64,000 nt of DNA from Lumbricus rubellus (lineage: Eukaryota > Annelida > Clitellata > Crassiclitellata > Lumbricidae). The notes beneath the pieces are model-generated. The model saw only the letters and a list, made by a program, of their open reading frames with translations, was not told where the DNA came from and did no database searches. A program made the translations under genes and the position numbers. The stretch is from contig OX243812.1 of NCBI GenBank assembly GCA_945859605.1, positions 50,398,762 to 50,462,761 of the forward strand. Direction: 5' to 3'. Below are positions 48,521 to 58,756 of this stretch, in pieces (positions within the stretch are counted from its first letter, which is position 1; each line of letters starts with the position of its first letter).

Positions 48521-48829
48521 TTCCTGGTGAGCCTCGCAAGGTGAAATTCGAGCTGATTAACTCGACGGCCATCAGCGTCCAATGGCAACCGCCGTTGCCA
48601 CGGGAACAGAACGGAATTATCCGTGGCTACCAGATCCACTTTGTCCAGGTCGGCGAGAACAATGAGCGCCTCAGCAGTCCACTGATGCTGGAGGTCGACA
48701 GCTCCAAGACGGACGTCGTCGTCTCCAACCTCCTTCCAGACACGCATTACCAGCTCCAGATGTCGGCGTATACGCGCAAGGGAGAGGGAGAACGAACGAA
48801 AGTGAAGAAAATCAAGACGAAAGGAGCCG
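48521..48829 (+). CDS. LAR-type RPTP, exon for FN3 domain 5
   Basis: Acceptor TTCTTGTTCTAG, donor GCCG/GTTTGT, phase 1 to 1. Residues 487-589. VPGEPRKVKFELINSTAISV, core Trp in VQWQPPLPREQNGIIRGYQI, HFVQVGENN, VSNLLPDTHYQLQMSAYTRK, GEGERTKVKKIKTKGA. It corresponds to vertebrate LAR FN3-5 (GPPRKVEVEAVNST, GQIRGYQVHYV). NST is a potential glycosylation site. The Lys-rich end is unusually basic. Confidence 0.97.
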
Positions 48830-49669
48830 GTTTGTTCGTCCACTTTTCGAGTTCTAATAGTTCAATAGTTCATCCTCATCCTAGTTCAATTCACCACTAA
48901 TAGCAGTATTCGTAATCATAAATTTATGTGGCACCAATTCGAGAGAAATTTCTCAGAGGTGCTCCAGACCTGACACCAAAAAACCACATTCAACAATTCA
49001 AGAGAAATTTCTCAGAGGTGCTTCAGACCTGACACCAAAAAACCACAATCGAAGAGAATGGTTTTCAAGCGCAGTATCAGTTATAGTAATAGCAGTAGTA
49101 GTAATAATAATGGCAATAAATTTATGAGTCCATTCCAGACAAGAAAATAGCGATAATTTAGTAAAAATAATAGTTGCAATTTAGTAATTTTTGAAATTCT
49201 GATGTTTACTTAAACACATTAAGTTATAGTATTTAGTAATAGTAGTAATAACAATTATTATTATAAAATTTATTACTTTCATTGCGATAATTTGCGCATG
49301 CAGAAGGTGAGAAAAATCCTTATCTGAAGCAAAGTGCCGACATTCCAGTATATTTTCCACTAGGCTATTGCAAGCCGTGTTGTGTCTTTAATAATACCAT
49401 GCAGAAAGTGAGAAAAATCTTAATCTTGTGTCTTTAATAATACCAGGCAGTCATAAAATTCAGTTTAATTTTATTTATCAATTCAAATCTTCTAAAATTC
49501 CTCATCCTCAACGAAACCTGCAAAAGCAGTTCTCCTATCTTCTGCCGCCTCTCGTCTCATTCCCAATCAGACTCTATTCTTCTCTTGACATTTCTGGACG
49601 ATCCCTCTAGCGCAACGCGATGCTCGTGAATAAGTTGATGCCCTGCACTTAGCTATACATAGTCTAGAG

Positions 49670-50455
49670 CAGGGGTTCTCAAACTGTGGTACGCGTACCC
49701 CTAGGGGTACGCGGGGCGCCGGTAAGGGGTACGCGAAAAATTCCAGAAATATAACTTTTCTTTGATTTTATGGACTTTGTGTCCATCTTTCTTTGATTAG
49801 CAATGATTTTTAGCGTTCCAACATATAACAGCATCGCCATTAGTTATCTCTTTCACAATACATAATTATTATTAGACTCACATATTATACAGTGCATGCA
49901 ACATACTATTTTATGTTTAGACCTACCACTATAATGCATAAAATTATGGTTGAAAGTACCAAAGCCAGACATTCTAAGCCTATATATAGAGCTCAAATAG
50001 CGGAGAGCTGAATAATTTGATCAAGAATTAATTTCTGGTCTAGCTATAAATTTTGCGATTCCTTTCAGCACATCATATCTGGGTGAAACTGGTTTTAAAA
50101 CTATTCTTCCTATCAAATACAAACATGGAGTAAATTTGCGTTTGAAATTAATATTAAACCATATTTTTTAATCTGTGCTAGTATAAACCAGCCCCAGCAC
50201 TAGGCCTATAGGTTGGCTATTTATATAATACAGAGCTATAATAGTCCAATTTTCCCTTTTAATTTTTTTGGGATAAATTATATGATTTAAAACAAACATT
50301 TTCTCCCTATTTATAATTTTATGTCACCAATAATTAATTAATGGACTTTTAGTTGTCATTCCAAGGGAACTTCGCAATGGCATTTTTTCTGGGGGTACGC
50401 CATCATTAGATTTTTTACATGGGGGTACAATAAAAATAAAGTTTGAGAACCCCTG
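49670..50455. mobile_element. Non-autonomous hAT element with 8-bp target duplication
   Basis: 786 bp with 16-bp perfect terminal inverted repeats (CAGGGGTTCTCAAACT at 49670 and its complement ending at 50455). A perfect 8-bp target duplication GTCTAGAG lies at 49662-49669 and 50456-50463. Terminal CAG-type ends and an 8-bp duplication are diagnostic of the hAT superfamily. Subterminal GGGGTACGC motifs repeat at both ends. No transposase frame. Confidence 0.95.
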
Positions 50456-51907
50456 GTCTAGAGTATCACTTTAGATATTTGGACTTTACTATGTTACTTT
50501 AAATTGAGTATGCTTGGATGCTTAGACATAAGGAAACCAGGCTGTTGAATTTCGTGACAGACTTTAGCGTGCTATAAAAGAAGATTGGTGCCATAAAACG
50601 CTGTGAAAGCCGTAAATCAGGAAAGAAACGTCTAGACGTACAAACCTATCCAGGACCGCATGTCCTCCGCGCAGACAGAGGATGGTCCATGACAATTGAG
50701 AGGCAGAGGAGTTTTACGTCCGATGCTCTTTCTTAAGCAGGCCATCTTCTGCAGCTGATGGCTTTTATATTCTCGGCGCAGCGCCACAAAAGAGCGATAA
50801 CGAAACAAAGAAATATCTGCCGAGGAAAGAGTTTCCTGTGTTACGGCCCGCAAGAGAGTTGGACAAAAAGCTGAGTGAGGCTTTGCTTTGCGAAAGCGTG
50901 AAATTGCTGTGGACGGTATATAATGCATATTAGATTAGTTGCTGCGTGCGGTTATAATAAAGAGGTTGTTGCATTCGAATGGTCACTGGATGAACGTAAC
51001 GTATATTGAGAGACCTATCGTAATTAAGCTTTGCTTTGTTTACTCGCTTCAGTTTGGCAGAAAAAATTATTATTATTATTGTTGTTTTTTTACCCGAGGT
51101 ATCAATGATCCTCAGAATTTATTAGACAATTATTCTCAGAGTAAAATATGAATCTCCACAAATCTGGCTTTGGCCCAGGTTTCACAACCATTCTGAAATC
51201 AGTGAAATGTGCCTCTGAATGCAATGCAAAATTTATTATTGTTGTTGTTGTTGTTGTTGTTGGTGGTGTTGTTGTTATTACTATTATTGTTATTGTTATT
51301 ATTATTTATTTTAGCTGTCCGAGATAGAAAGGAGACTTCAGGTTCTATGAATGGATGAATGAATGAATGAATGGATGGATGAATGAATGGATGGATGAAT
51401 TAGTGATCATTTCCATTAAAGTTAATAACGTTTCTTTAACCATGCTTTCATATCGGTGATGATTAGTACTAAGTGCATAATTACACACAGCCAGTGCATA
51501 ATGATCAATGTATGGCGTCTAAGACAGGTGTGCTGTCCGCTTTCTATGTCACAACCAGAAAACTTCATCGGGGTAGCTGGTTGTAGGATTGTCCAGTGTA
51601 GCTGGGTTTACCCCCTTCCCCCATGTCTCGGTTACACTTGTCGGACTTGTCCCAATCAGACCTTAAATTTGTTTATTGTCATCGCTCTTCTTCAAAATAA
51701 ATGAATAGGAGGAAGGTATACTCTGTGGCTTGTGTGGTGAGTCATTAATTCCAGGAATTTGTAGAGAGATCTACACAGAGGCGCTCCCAGCCACAACTGA
51801 AAAGGATGATTTTGGGACAAATGAAAGCAGGTCACTTCTATCCAAGGCATCAATAGAGAAAGTCTAGTAGGAGTTCATTCCAGATGACTTGATGCTGTTC
51901 AAAAAAG

Positions 51908-52336
51908 CATAGTTGTAAAAAACGTTTTTTTCCGTTTTTTATTCGCTCCCAAAAAACGTCGTTTTTTTATTTTTTTATTTTTCCCATCGTTTTTTATCGT
52001 TTTTTATTATTTCTATATCTTTATTTATTCATTTACTTTCTGTTATTATATTCCTTAATTTTAATTTTTCTGATATTCCTTGTGTTTTCCGTCAACTCTC
52101 AAAGATTCAGCTAACTAAAGTCATTATTTCATCGTTTAACATCATCATTTAAGAGATAGCCTGCGTGTAGTAGGTTCCTAATCAAGATTTTCAAGGTTAA
52201 AATGCGGTTTTAGATGTAGCAAAGTCAAATTATTTTCCGTTTCCGTTTTTTATCGTTTTTTGTCATTTTTTTGTTGTTGAAAAAACCGACGTTTTTTACC
52301 ATTTTTTTTTTGTTTCCAGCGTTTTTTACATCTATG
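51908..52336. mobile_element. Second non-autonomous hAT-type element
   Basis: 429 bp with ends CATAGTTGTAAAAAACG and, inverted, CGTTTTTTACATCTATG, flanked by a perfect 8-bp duplication CAAAAAAG (51900-51907 and 52337-52344). The interior is rich in CGTTTTTTAT motifs. No coding frame. The hAT assignment rests on the 8-bp duplication and terminal structure. Confidence 0.85.
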
Positions 52337-52457
52337 CAAAAAAGCTGTGTGCTCGCAGAACCAAAACCTCTCTTAGATTGGCCATTCCTAGTGGTACTTG
52401 AGAGACTGAGCTACAGTGACAGGAGCTAAATTGTTCCTTTTCATTGTCATTTTTCAG

Positions 52458-52655
52458 TTCCAATGGCGCCACGAGGTCTGCAGCTGGCTGTGACACAGGA
52501 AGATCCGCCAATGGTGTCCGTCACGTGGCAGGCACCAAGACAGAGCCATGGCAACGTCGAGGGATACAGACTGACGTATGGTATTCTCGGCGAAAGCAAC
52601 GTCGAAGAACGAAGACTCGATGGAGAAAAATATCGCTTTACGACAGCCTTTCTTG
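52458..52655 (+). CDS. LAR-type RPTP, exon for FN3 domain 6, first part
   Basis: Acceptor CATTTTTCAG, donor CTTG/GTAAGT, phase 1 to 1. Residues 590-655. VPMAPRGLQLAVTQEDPPMV, core Trp in VSVTWQAPRQSHGNVEGYRL, TYGILGESNVEERRLDGEKY, then RFTTAFL. The split falls where vertebrate LAR has HFTATDI/HKGASY. The domain finishes in the exon at 53169. Confidence 0.96.
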
Positions 52656-53168
52656 GTAAGTTAGTGATCTCTGAGTTTGGTAACTTGTTAGTAATTTCAG
52701 AATTTGTTTACTATTTCATAGCAATGATTATTATGACTGAGGTACTTTCATGGTTTCGTAGTTTTATTTTTTTATGTTGTGTAATTTGCCATGCTATGGA
52801 ATTCATTTGCTGCTGTATCATGGAGTTGCAATTTTGATATATTTTGGTCATGCCAAATATATTTTCTGCTGTTCAGATTCGTTTTGCAGGAGTAGTACTA
52901 AACTTTGGGTGCGTATCGTCTTGGGGTAATGTTTTTATAAACACTTACTTTTATTATTATATTTGTTTAAAGGTTGACTTGATTTTAATGATCCCAAACA
53001 ACATCGTACATTGATCAAAATAGATGTTTTGCTTATGGCTTAAGTTCTGCTATGCTTAAAAATTGTTGAAATGAGTTATAATTTAGGTTTTGGTCAGCAT
53101 TTTAAAGTTAGCCACGCCTGTGGAGAAAGTCGGTTGACGTTGATTTTTGTTCTGGTGAATAATTGCAG
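52656..53168 (+). other. Intron within FN3-6
   Basis: 513 bp. AT-rich, with a tandem TAACTTGTTAGTAATTTCAG-like start near the donor (TTAGTGATCTCTGAGTTTGG/TTAGTAATTTCAGAATTTG). Nothing else is recognised. Confidence 0.85.
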
Positions 53169-53261
53169 AGCGTGGTGCGGAGTATGAATTCCGGATTGCT
53201 GCCCGGAACAGCGTCGACTTTGGCGAGTATGCCACTGAAGTGATTAAGACTCCCGATGGCC
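53169..53261 (+). CDS. LAR-type RPTP, exon for FN3 domain 6, last part
   Basis: Acceptor GAATAATTGCAG, donor GGCC/GTAAGT, phase 1 to 1. Residues 656-686. The joint codon gives Glu, then RGAEYEFRIAARNSVDFGEY and ATEVIKTPDG. YEFRIAARN..FG is the F-G strand signature and matches vertebrate YVFRLSARNKVGFGE. At 93 bp it is the shortest exon seen in the gene. Confidence 0.96.
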
Positions 53262-53429
53262 GTAAGTCTGTCAATGGCTGCACTTGTTTGTTGTGCTTTA
53301 ATGTCATTTCGTTGAGTGTTTTCTCTGATATGCTGACAGTTTGCGAAGACTTTTTGCTTTAGCCTTACGTGAAGAACTGAATGTTTTGTGAGGTGCTTAT
53401 TGTAGTGTGTTGTATTGTAGTTTTTGCCC

Positions 53430-53740
53430 ATTTATGAAGTGCTTCTCTTAACAAAGGCCTTTTGGAAGTGCTCCCAATGTGAGTGATCCTAAGAAAAAAA
53501 GGCAGCATTTGAGGTGAGAGTAAAAATGCAGAAAGACTACCAGAAAGGAATATGGAATGGACCTGTGGAGGAAATTCATAGAGAGGGAGGAACCAATGCA
53601 GGCAGAGGATCTGGATTTATTCACTGTGGTCCTGGAACAAAGAGGATCACAGAGGTCAAGCCTATGAGAGGATTGAAAGGGAACAGCAAAGTGGCCGTGG
53701 GGGGGGCCAAGTATGCAGAAGAATTTCTAACATGAGAGGC
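53430..53740 (-). mobile_element. LINE 3'-end relic
   Basis: It aligns with 62600-63000 in the same orientation (shared TTTGGAAGTGCTCCC-like tail, AGACTACCAGAAAGG, CATAGAGAGGGA, ATGCAGGCAGAGGATCT). The better copy at 62600 reads on the minus strand as the C-terminus of a non-LTR reverse transcriptase, so this is a more decayed copy. Confidence 0.6.
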
Positions 53741-53765
53741 AATGAAATGTTAGTGACTTCATTTA

Positions 53766-56700
53766 TAGTCTAGGCTTGGAATCTGAAAATTACACTGTTA
53801 GAAGCAAATCATGTAACAATTCGCTAACCAGTGTTTATAGACTAATTCGACCCTCATGAAAACGAAAATCGCGGTTAGCAAGCTGGATTTTTGGCGGTTT
53901 CATGGAAAAACAAGATGGCGGACAAAATGGCTTCCAATTGCTTAAAATGACTAAAAGTAAAGTATTGTATGTGATAGGAACACGGTTTTAGACTCTAAAT
54001 TAAGACTATAGGGTTCAAGGAATGCAATGGAATCACAGACATATATGTAGCACTGCAAAAAATCAAAATGGCGGACAAAATGGCGGCTAGAAACTTAAAT
54101 GGCCATAAATGAAGTTATATATGCAATAGAAATATGATTTCAGAGTCTAAATCAACATTTTCGAGGTCAAGAAATGCGATGGAACCAAGGTCACATATGT
54201 AGCACTGCACGAAAACCAAAATGGCGGACAAAATGGCGGCCAGAATCTTAGAATGGCTATAGGTGAAGTCATGTATGCAATAGAATCATGATTTCAGAGG
54301 CTAAGTCAACATTTTAGAGGTCAAGGAATATGATGGAACCAATGTCACATATGTAACACTGCACGAAGACTAAAATGGCGGACAAAATGGCGGCCAGTAT
54401 CCTAAAATGGCTCCAAGTGAAGTCATGTGTGCAATCGGAATGTGATGTCAATTTTTGTTGTCAGGTTTTGCGAGATGGCTTCTGGGACTGTGCTGTGGAA
54501 TTTATCTGCAATGTTCCTTTATTTGGCCAGATATGATCATTCAAATTATCACATGATCATTAATTCCCTCAGCAAGTCTTAAAATAAGGAGCGTTCTGCA
54601 AAAGAACACCGACAAAGTTATCATGCAGCACCTTATCATACCGTATCACGCTGACTATCCAAGCTTGGCTTGAAACTAATGGCATTGGACGCTTTCTGAA
54701 AAATAACTTGTCCTGTCAGCAACTTTTTAACAGAGGCATAGCATTTATTTATTTAGAATATTTTATGCATGGCCTCTTTAAGGTAGGCTACTCGGTATCA
54801 CTCCCGACCTAACCACGACTATATAAGCACAGTTTTTAGATTCCTAAGGAACGGCGTGGAGTGACCCATGGACAATAAACGCTGTGAAAAGGTGTGGATC
54901 AACGCTGGACACCCGAGTTGGAAAGTAGAGTTCGTGCAGATATAGTGGGGGCTAGTCCCTCAAAGCACCGCCTAACCAACACAGAGGCAATGCGCTGCGG
55001 GAAGCGGAACCATCTGCATAGGCTACCATATAATATGAGACATGACAAAATTTTGCGATATGCCCAATAAATCGCAATTCACAGGACCCATTCAAGATAA
55101 ATTACTGATGGATAAGCAATGGTGCAAGGAATAGGGACCCTCCAAGGTGAAGACATATGGTGATCTGGCAGATACAATATGGTTGCCCGTATAAAGGTAC
55201 TTTTGATTGGCTACAAGAGGGTCAATAATTGTTGTCTTGGAGAGGCACTGGACCTGGACATTGCTTATAAGAAAATTGGAACCATACAGAAATGGTGACT
55301 ATGGCCACAACTTTATCACTGTATAGAGTCTTGAAATAGCGGTACTCAGTTGTCGGAAAATTGACTGAATGTTTTAGCATGCCTGAAAGCAAAGCTGATC
55401 TAGCTTCATTCCTGTCCATTCAGCTCTCAACAGCCACATTTGGACATTTAGAGATTATAGCCTCGTATATAGATGTAGCTGTTGCTGGTGGAGTGGTGGT
55501 TCCGTGAAAGAAGTAAAGGTGTTGCCTACTGCTGGGTCAAATGTGTAGTCGCATTGGTCCTGCGCCACAGTCACGTTATACAGTTTGTTTACTGCAGATC
55601 ATGCAAAGTTAACAAGCATATAGCATAGAGCTCTGTTGCTATCAAAGTGCGATCTTGCCATGTACACTTAGGTACAGTTGCATGAGCAGCAACAATGCCT
55701 GAAATAACTCTACTTTACATGTACAGCAGTCAAGTCATGAAACATTGGAACAATTGATAGGACAAGTCATGAAACATTTAAGCATTAATATTGCGCCAGC
55801 AATAGTTAAATTGCAGTGCAATCATAAACCACTAAAATATTTCCACTAGATAAGCTCACTGCATTAAGCTTATTGGTTATAGGTTATAGAATATGACTTT
55901 CTTGGTATTATTCGACCAAGAATACACTAGTACAATCTGAAATCATCTCTCTACCACATACATTCAATACATTTATAGCTAGTCAAAGATTTTGTCCACC
56001 ATTTTGGTTTTGGATTTCTGGCAGTGTCACATAATATATTATGTTCCCTTAATAAAATCACATTCCTTGAATCTGAAAATTTTCATTTACATTCTGGAAT
56101 CATACTCCATCAGATACAGAATCTAACTAATGGCCAATTCAATGATCTGGCCGCCATTTTGTCCACTACTTTGTTTTCCTTGCAGTGCTACTTATGTGAC
56201 ATTGGTTCCATCGCATTCTTTGACCTCGAGCATGTTGCCTTAGACCATGAAATCATGATTCCATTGCACCACTGACTTCACCTATAGCCATTCTAAGATT
56301 CTGGCCGCCATTTTGTCCGCCATTTTGGTTTTCGTGCAGTGCTATATATGTGACATTGGTTCCATCGCATTCTTTGACCTTGAAAATGTTGACTTAGACC
56401 CTGAAATCATGATTCTATTGCATATATGACTTCACCTATAGCCATTTTAAGATTCAGGCCGCCATTTTGTCCGCCATTTTGGGTTTTTTGCAGTGCTACA
56501 TATGTGACCATGGTTCCAACGCATTCCTTGACCTCGAAAATGTTGATTTAGACTCTGAAATCATGTTTCTATTGCATATATAACTTCATTTATGGCCATT
56601 TAAGTTTCTAGCCGCCATTTTGTCCGCCATTTTGATTTTGTGCAGTGCTACATATATGTCTGTGATTCCATTGCATTCCTTGAACCCTAAAGTCTTAATT

Positions 56701-56942
56701 TAGAGTCTAAAACCGTGTTCCTATCACATACAATACTTTACTTTTAGTCATTTTAAGCAATTGGAAGCCATTTTGTCCGCCATCTTGTTTTCCCATGAAA
56801 CCGCCAAAAATCCAGCTTGCTAACCGCGATTTTCGTTTTCAGGAGGGTCGAATTAGTCTAGAAACACCGGTTAGCAAATTGTTACATGATTTGCTTCTAA
56901 CAGTGATTTCTAGAGCTCTTTTGAAATTCCAAGCCTAGACTA
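53766..56942. mobile_element. 3.2-kb foldback element with repeat-built arms
   Basis: Ends TAGTCTAGGCTTGGAAT (53766) and, inverted, ATTCCAAGCCTAGACTA (to 56942), flanked by TTA on both sides (53763-53765 and 56943-56945; a TA duplication is also possible). The arms, about 53766-54480 and 55980-56942, are inverted and each consists of ~145-155-bp repeats containing GGCGGACAAAATGGCGGC: four in the left arm, five clear in the right. The middle 1.5 kb has no convincing coding frame. The architecture is that of foldback elements; the superfamily is not settled. Confidence 0.85.
54800..54975 (+). other. Possible LTR-like remnant inside the foldback element
   Basis: CTATATAAGCACAG (TATA-like), AATAAACGC about 50 bp later, then GTGGGGGCTAGTCC, which resembles the primer-binding region after an LTR. 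No second LTR or gag/pol frame is found. Weak. Confidence 0.2.
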
Positions 56943-57046
56943 TTACTCAGCTTCAGCATATGAGCGCCAGGGAACCAGGCCTCTCCCTCACCATCTGATC
57001 CTCACACCAACAATCATTAGAGTCCTCTTTGACTTGTTTCTTTCAG

Positions 57047-57340
57047 TTCCCACTGGTGCCCCGCAGAACTTCACCGCAATCGGCCTCAGTCCTACGAGCA
57101 TCCGGCTGCAGTGGGATCCACCGGCCAAGCGACACCGCAACGGAGAGATCGTTCTCTACGAGATTCTCTATCATCAGAGGACTAATCCTCTGGACGACTA
57201 CGAAACCAACTCGACCAGCACAACTGCCGTCATTGAAGGACTTGAACTCAACACGGACTATATATTCCAGCTGAGAGCCTACACCACTAAAGGTTGCGGA
57301 CCGTGGAGCAACAGGCTGCCATTTAGAACGTTTGGACACT
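57047..57340 (+). CDS. LAR-type RPTP, exon for FN3 domain 7
   Basis: Acceptor TGTTTCTTTCAG, donor CACT/GTAAGC, phase 1 to 1. Residues 687-784. LPTGAPQNFTAIGLSPTSIR, core Trp in LQWDPPAKRHRNGEIVLYEI, LYHQRTNPLDDYE, IEGLELNTDYIFQLRAYTTK, GCGPWSNRLPFRTFGH. It parallels vertebrate VPTGFPQN..ERNGII..YTLLY and GPGPYSPSVQFRT. NFT and NST are potential glycosylation sites. Opposite-strand and other-frame readings are shadows. Confidence 0.97.
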
Positions 57341-57604
57341 GTAAGCCTCAGAATTATTAGCAATAATAATGATTATAAAGATAATAATAATAATAAAGAT
57401 AATAATAATGAAGATAGTGATGATGATGATAATAATAATAATAAATAAATAAATACCTCGGGCACTTTAAAATAAAAATAAATAAATGTTGAACAGAAGC
57501 ATTTCCATTGGCCTGTAAATGACATAATAATAATAAAGATAATAATAATAAAGATAATGATAATAATGACGCTGAAAATATTTATATTAATAATAAACAT
57601 AATA

Positions 57605-57895
57605 AACATACAAAAAGCCATGAGGCGTAAGCTGGGGCTTTTCGGCCATATCGCCAGAATGACGGATGACAGAAAACTTTTAAAAAGACTCTTGTTTTTG
57701 GAATAATGGATGGAACTAATAAGAGAGGCAGACCGCATCGGGGATGGAAGGATGACATAGAGGACTGGTATCACACCAGACTCACTACAAAAGCTGTTCC
57801 ACCTGGCCCAGGACAGAGATTATTGGAAGAAGAAGACGAAGTTGACATTGGACACCTACGAGCATACGGCTCATGGCGAATGATGATGATGATGA
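57605..57895 (+). pseudogene. LINE reverse-transcriptase C-terminus relic
   Basis: Two frames with a shift between them read RRKLGLFGHIARMTDDRKLL (57616 onward) and MDGTNKRGRPHRGWKDDIED (57706 onward), then degraded text, ending in ATGATGATG repeats. The pattern LFGH..R......GRP...W.DDI is the classic tail of non-LTR retrotransposon reverse transcriptases. It is broken by a stop and a frame change, and the 5' part is absent. The family differs from the LINE at 11161. Confidence 0.75.
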
Positions 57896-58110
57896 TAATA
57901 AACATAATAATAATGATTGCATAAATAATTATTATGACAATAATATGACCATTAATTTTGTGAATACTGGCCATTCCAGAACAATGGTCCAATACTCTGT
58001 GTAAATTGTGAGGATTCATATGTTCCCTGGGAAGAAATAGTACGAACAATGGTAATGTGATCATAATTATAATAATAATAATAATAATAACGATAATAAA
58101 TATCACAATG

Positions 58111-58462
58111 ATGGATTGCCATTCTTGCAACTTTTTCCCCATATGGATTGCCATTCTTGCGAGTTTTTCCCCAGATGGATTGCCATTCTTGCGAGTTTTT
58201 TTCCAGATGGATTGCCATTCTTGCAACTTTTTCCCCAGATGGATTGCCATTCTTGCAACTTTTTCCCAGATGGATTGCCATTCTTGCAACTTTTTTCCCA
58301 GATGGATTGCCATTCTTGCAACTTTTTCCCAGATGGATTGCCATTCTTGCGATTGTTTTTTTCCAGATGGATTGCCATTCTTGCAACTTTTTTTCCCAGA
58401 TGGATTGCCATTCTTGCAACCTTTTCCCAGATGGATTGCCATTCTTGTGATTTTTTCCCCAG
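58111..58462 (+). repeat. Eleven tandem copies of a 3' splice site plus exon start
   Basis: Units of 31-34 bp start at 58111, 58143, 58175, 58207, 58239, 58270, 58302, 58333, 58367, 58400 and 58431. Each is ATGGATTGCCATTCTTG, a short variable part, then a pyrimidine run ending in CAG (CAT in unit 1). The true FN3-8 exon begins at 58463 with ATGGATTGCCA, identical to the unit start. The array thus provides ten CAG acceptors in a row, the last being the presumed real one. Confidence 0.97.
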
Positions 58463-58756
58463 ATGGATTGCCAGCTCCTACGAACGTCCAGTTGCGCCGT
58501 GTCTCATCAACGGCTCTCGATGTCTCCTGGGATCCTCCGCCTGTCTCTGGCATAGCTGGATATCGCATCCATTACAACATGTTTGCCACACCAGACATAG
58601 ACAAATGGCTGAGCGTCGAAATCGGACCGTACACGATGGCGGAATTGGCCGGACTCGAGCCGCACACGTCCTACGCGGTGCGAGTACGAGCGAAAGGCGT
58701 CGACAGCAGATATGGAAACTTCTCAGAAACAGTTGTGTCGAACCAATTAGAAAATG
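58463..58756 (+). CDS. LAR-type RPTP, exon for FN3 domain 8 (extra relative to vertebrates)
   Basis: Acceptor TTTTTTCCCCAG, donor AATG/GTAAGA, phase 1 to 1. Residues 785-882. YGLPAPTNVQLRRVSSTALD, core Trp in VSWDPPPVSGIAGYRIHYNM, WLSVEIGPYTMAELAGLEPH, TSYAVRVRAKGVDSRYGNFS. It is a canonical FN3 domain, but vertebrate PTPRF/D/S go from the FN3-7 equivalent directly to the domain matched here by FN3-9. A nine-FN3 arrangement is known for insect Lar, so this is probably the ancestral form. The frame is open upstream to 58057 through the array, but the exon start is set by domain length and phase. Confidence 0.95.

Larger units (their letters stand above)
48830..52457 (+). other. Intron between FN3-5 and FN3-6a
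   Basis: 3.6 kb. A short tandem duplication with minus-strand tail motifs (48935-49045), two hAT elements, TTG/TTA microsatellite at 51235-51310, GAATGGAT repeats at 51350-51400 and a minus-strand tail fragment at 51773-51800. 49050-49660 and 50465-51230 look unique; no exon is seen. Confidence 0.82.
53262..57046 (+). other. Intron between FN3-6b and FN3-7
   Basis: 3.8 kb. 53262-53430 is unique. Then come a LINE relic (53430-53740, minus) and the foldback element, which fills 53766-56942 and ends about 100 bp before the FN3-7 acceptor. Confidence 0.85.
57341..58462 (+). other. Intron between FN3-7 and FN3-8
   Basis: 1.1 kb. AAT/AATAAAT microsatellites right after the donor (57360-57600), a LINE C-terminus relic (57605-57895), AAT repeats (57890-58105), then the duplicated-acceptor array 58111-58462. 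Confidence 0.9.

Noticed and set aside
57771..58568. Minus-strand 265-codon frame repeating NGNPSGKK/MAIHLGKK
   Set aside because: Antisense of the duplicated-acceptor array; the + strand exon FN3-8 explains the region.
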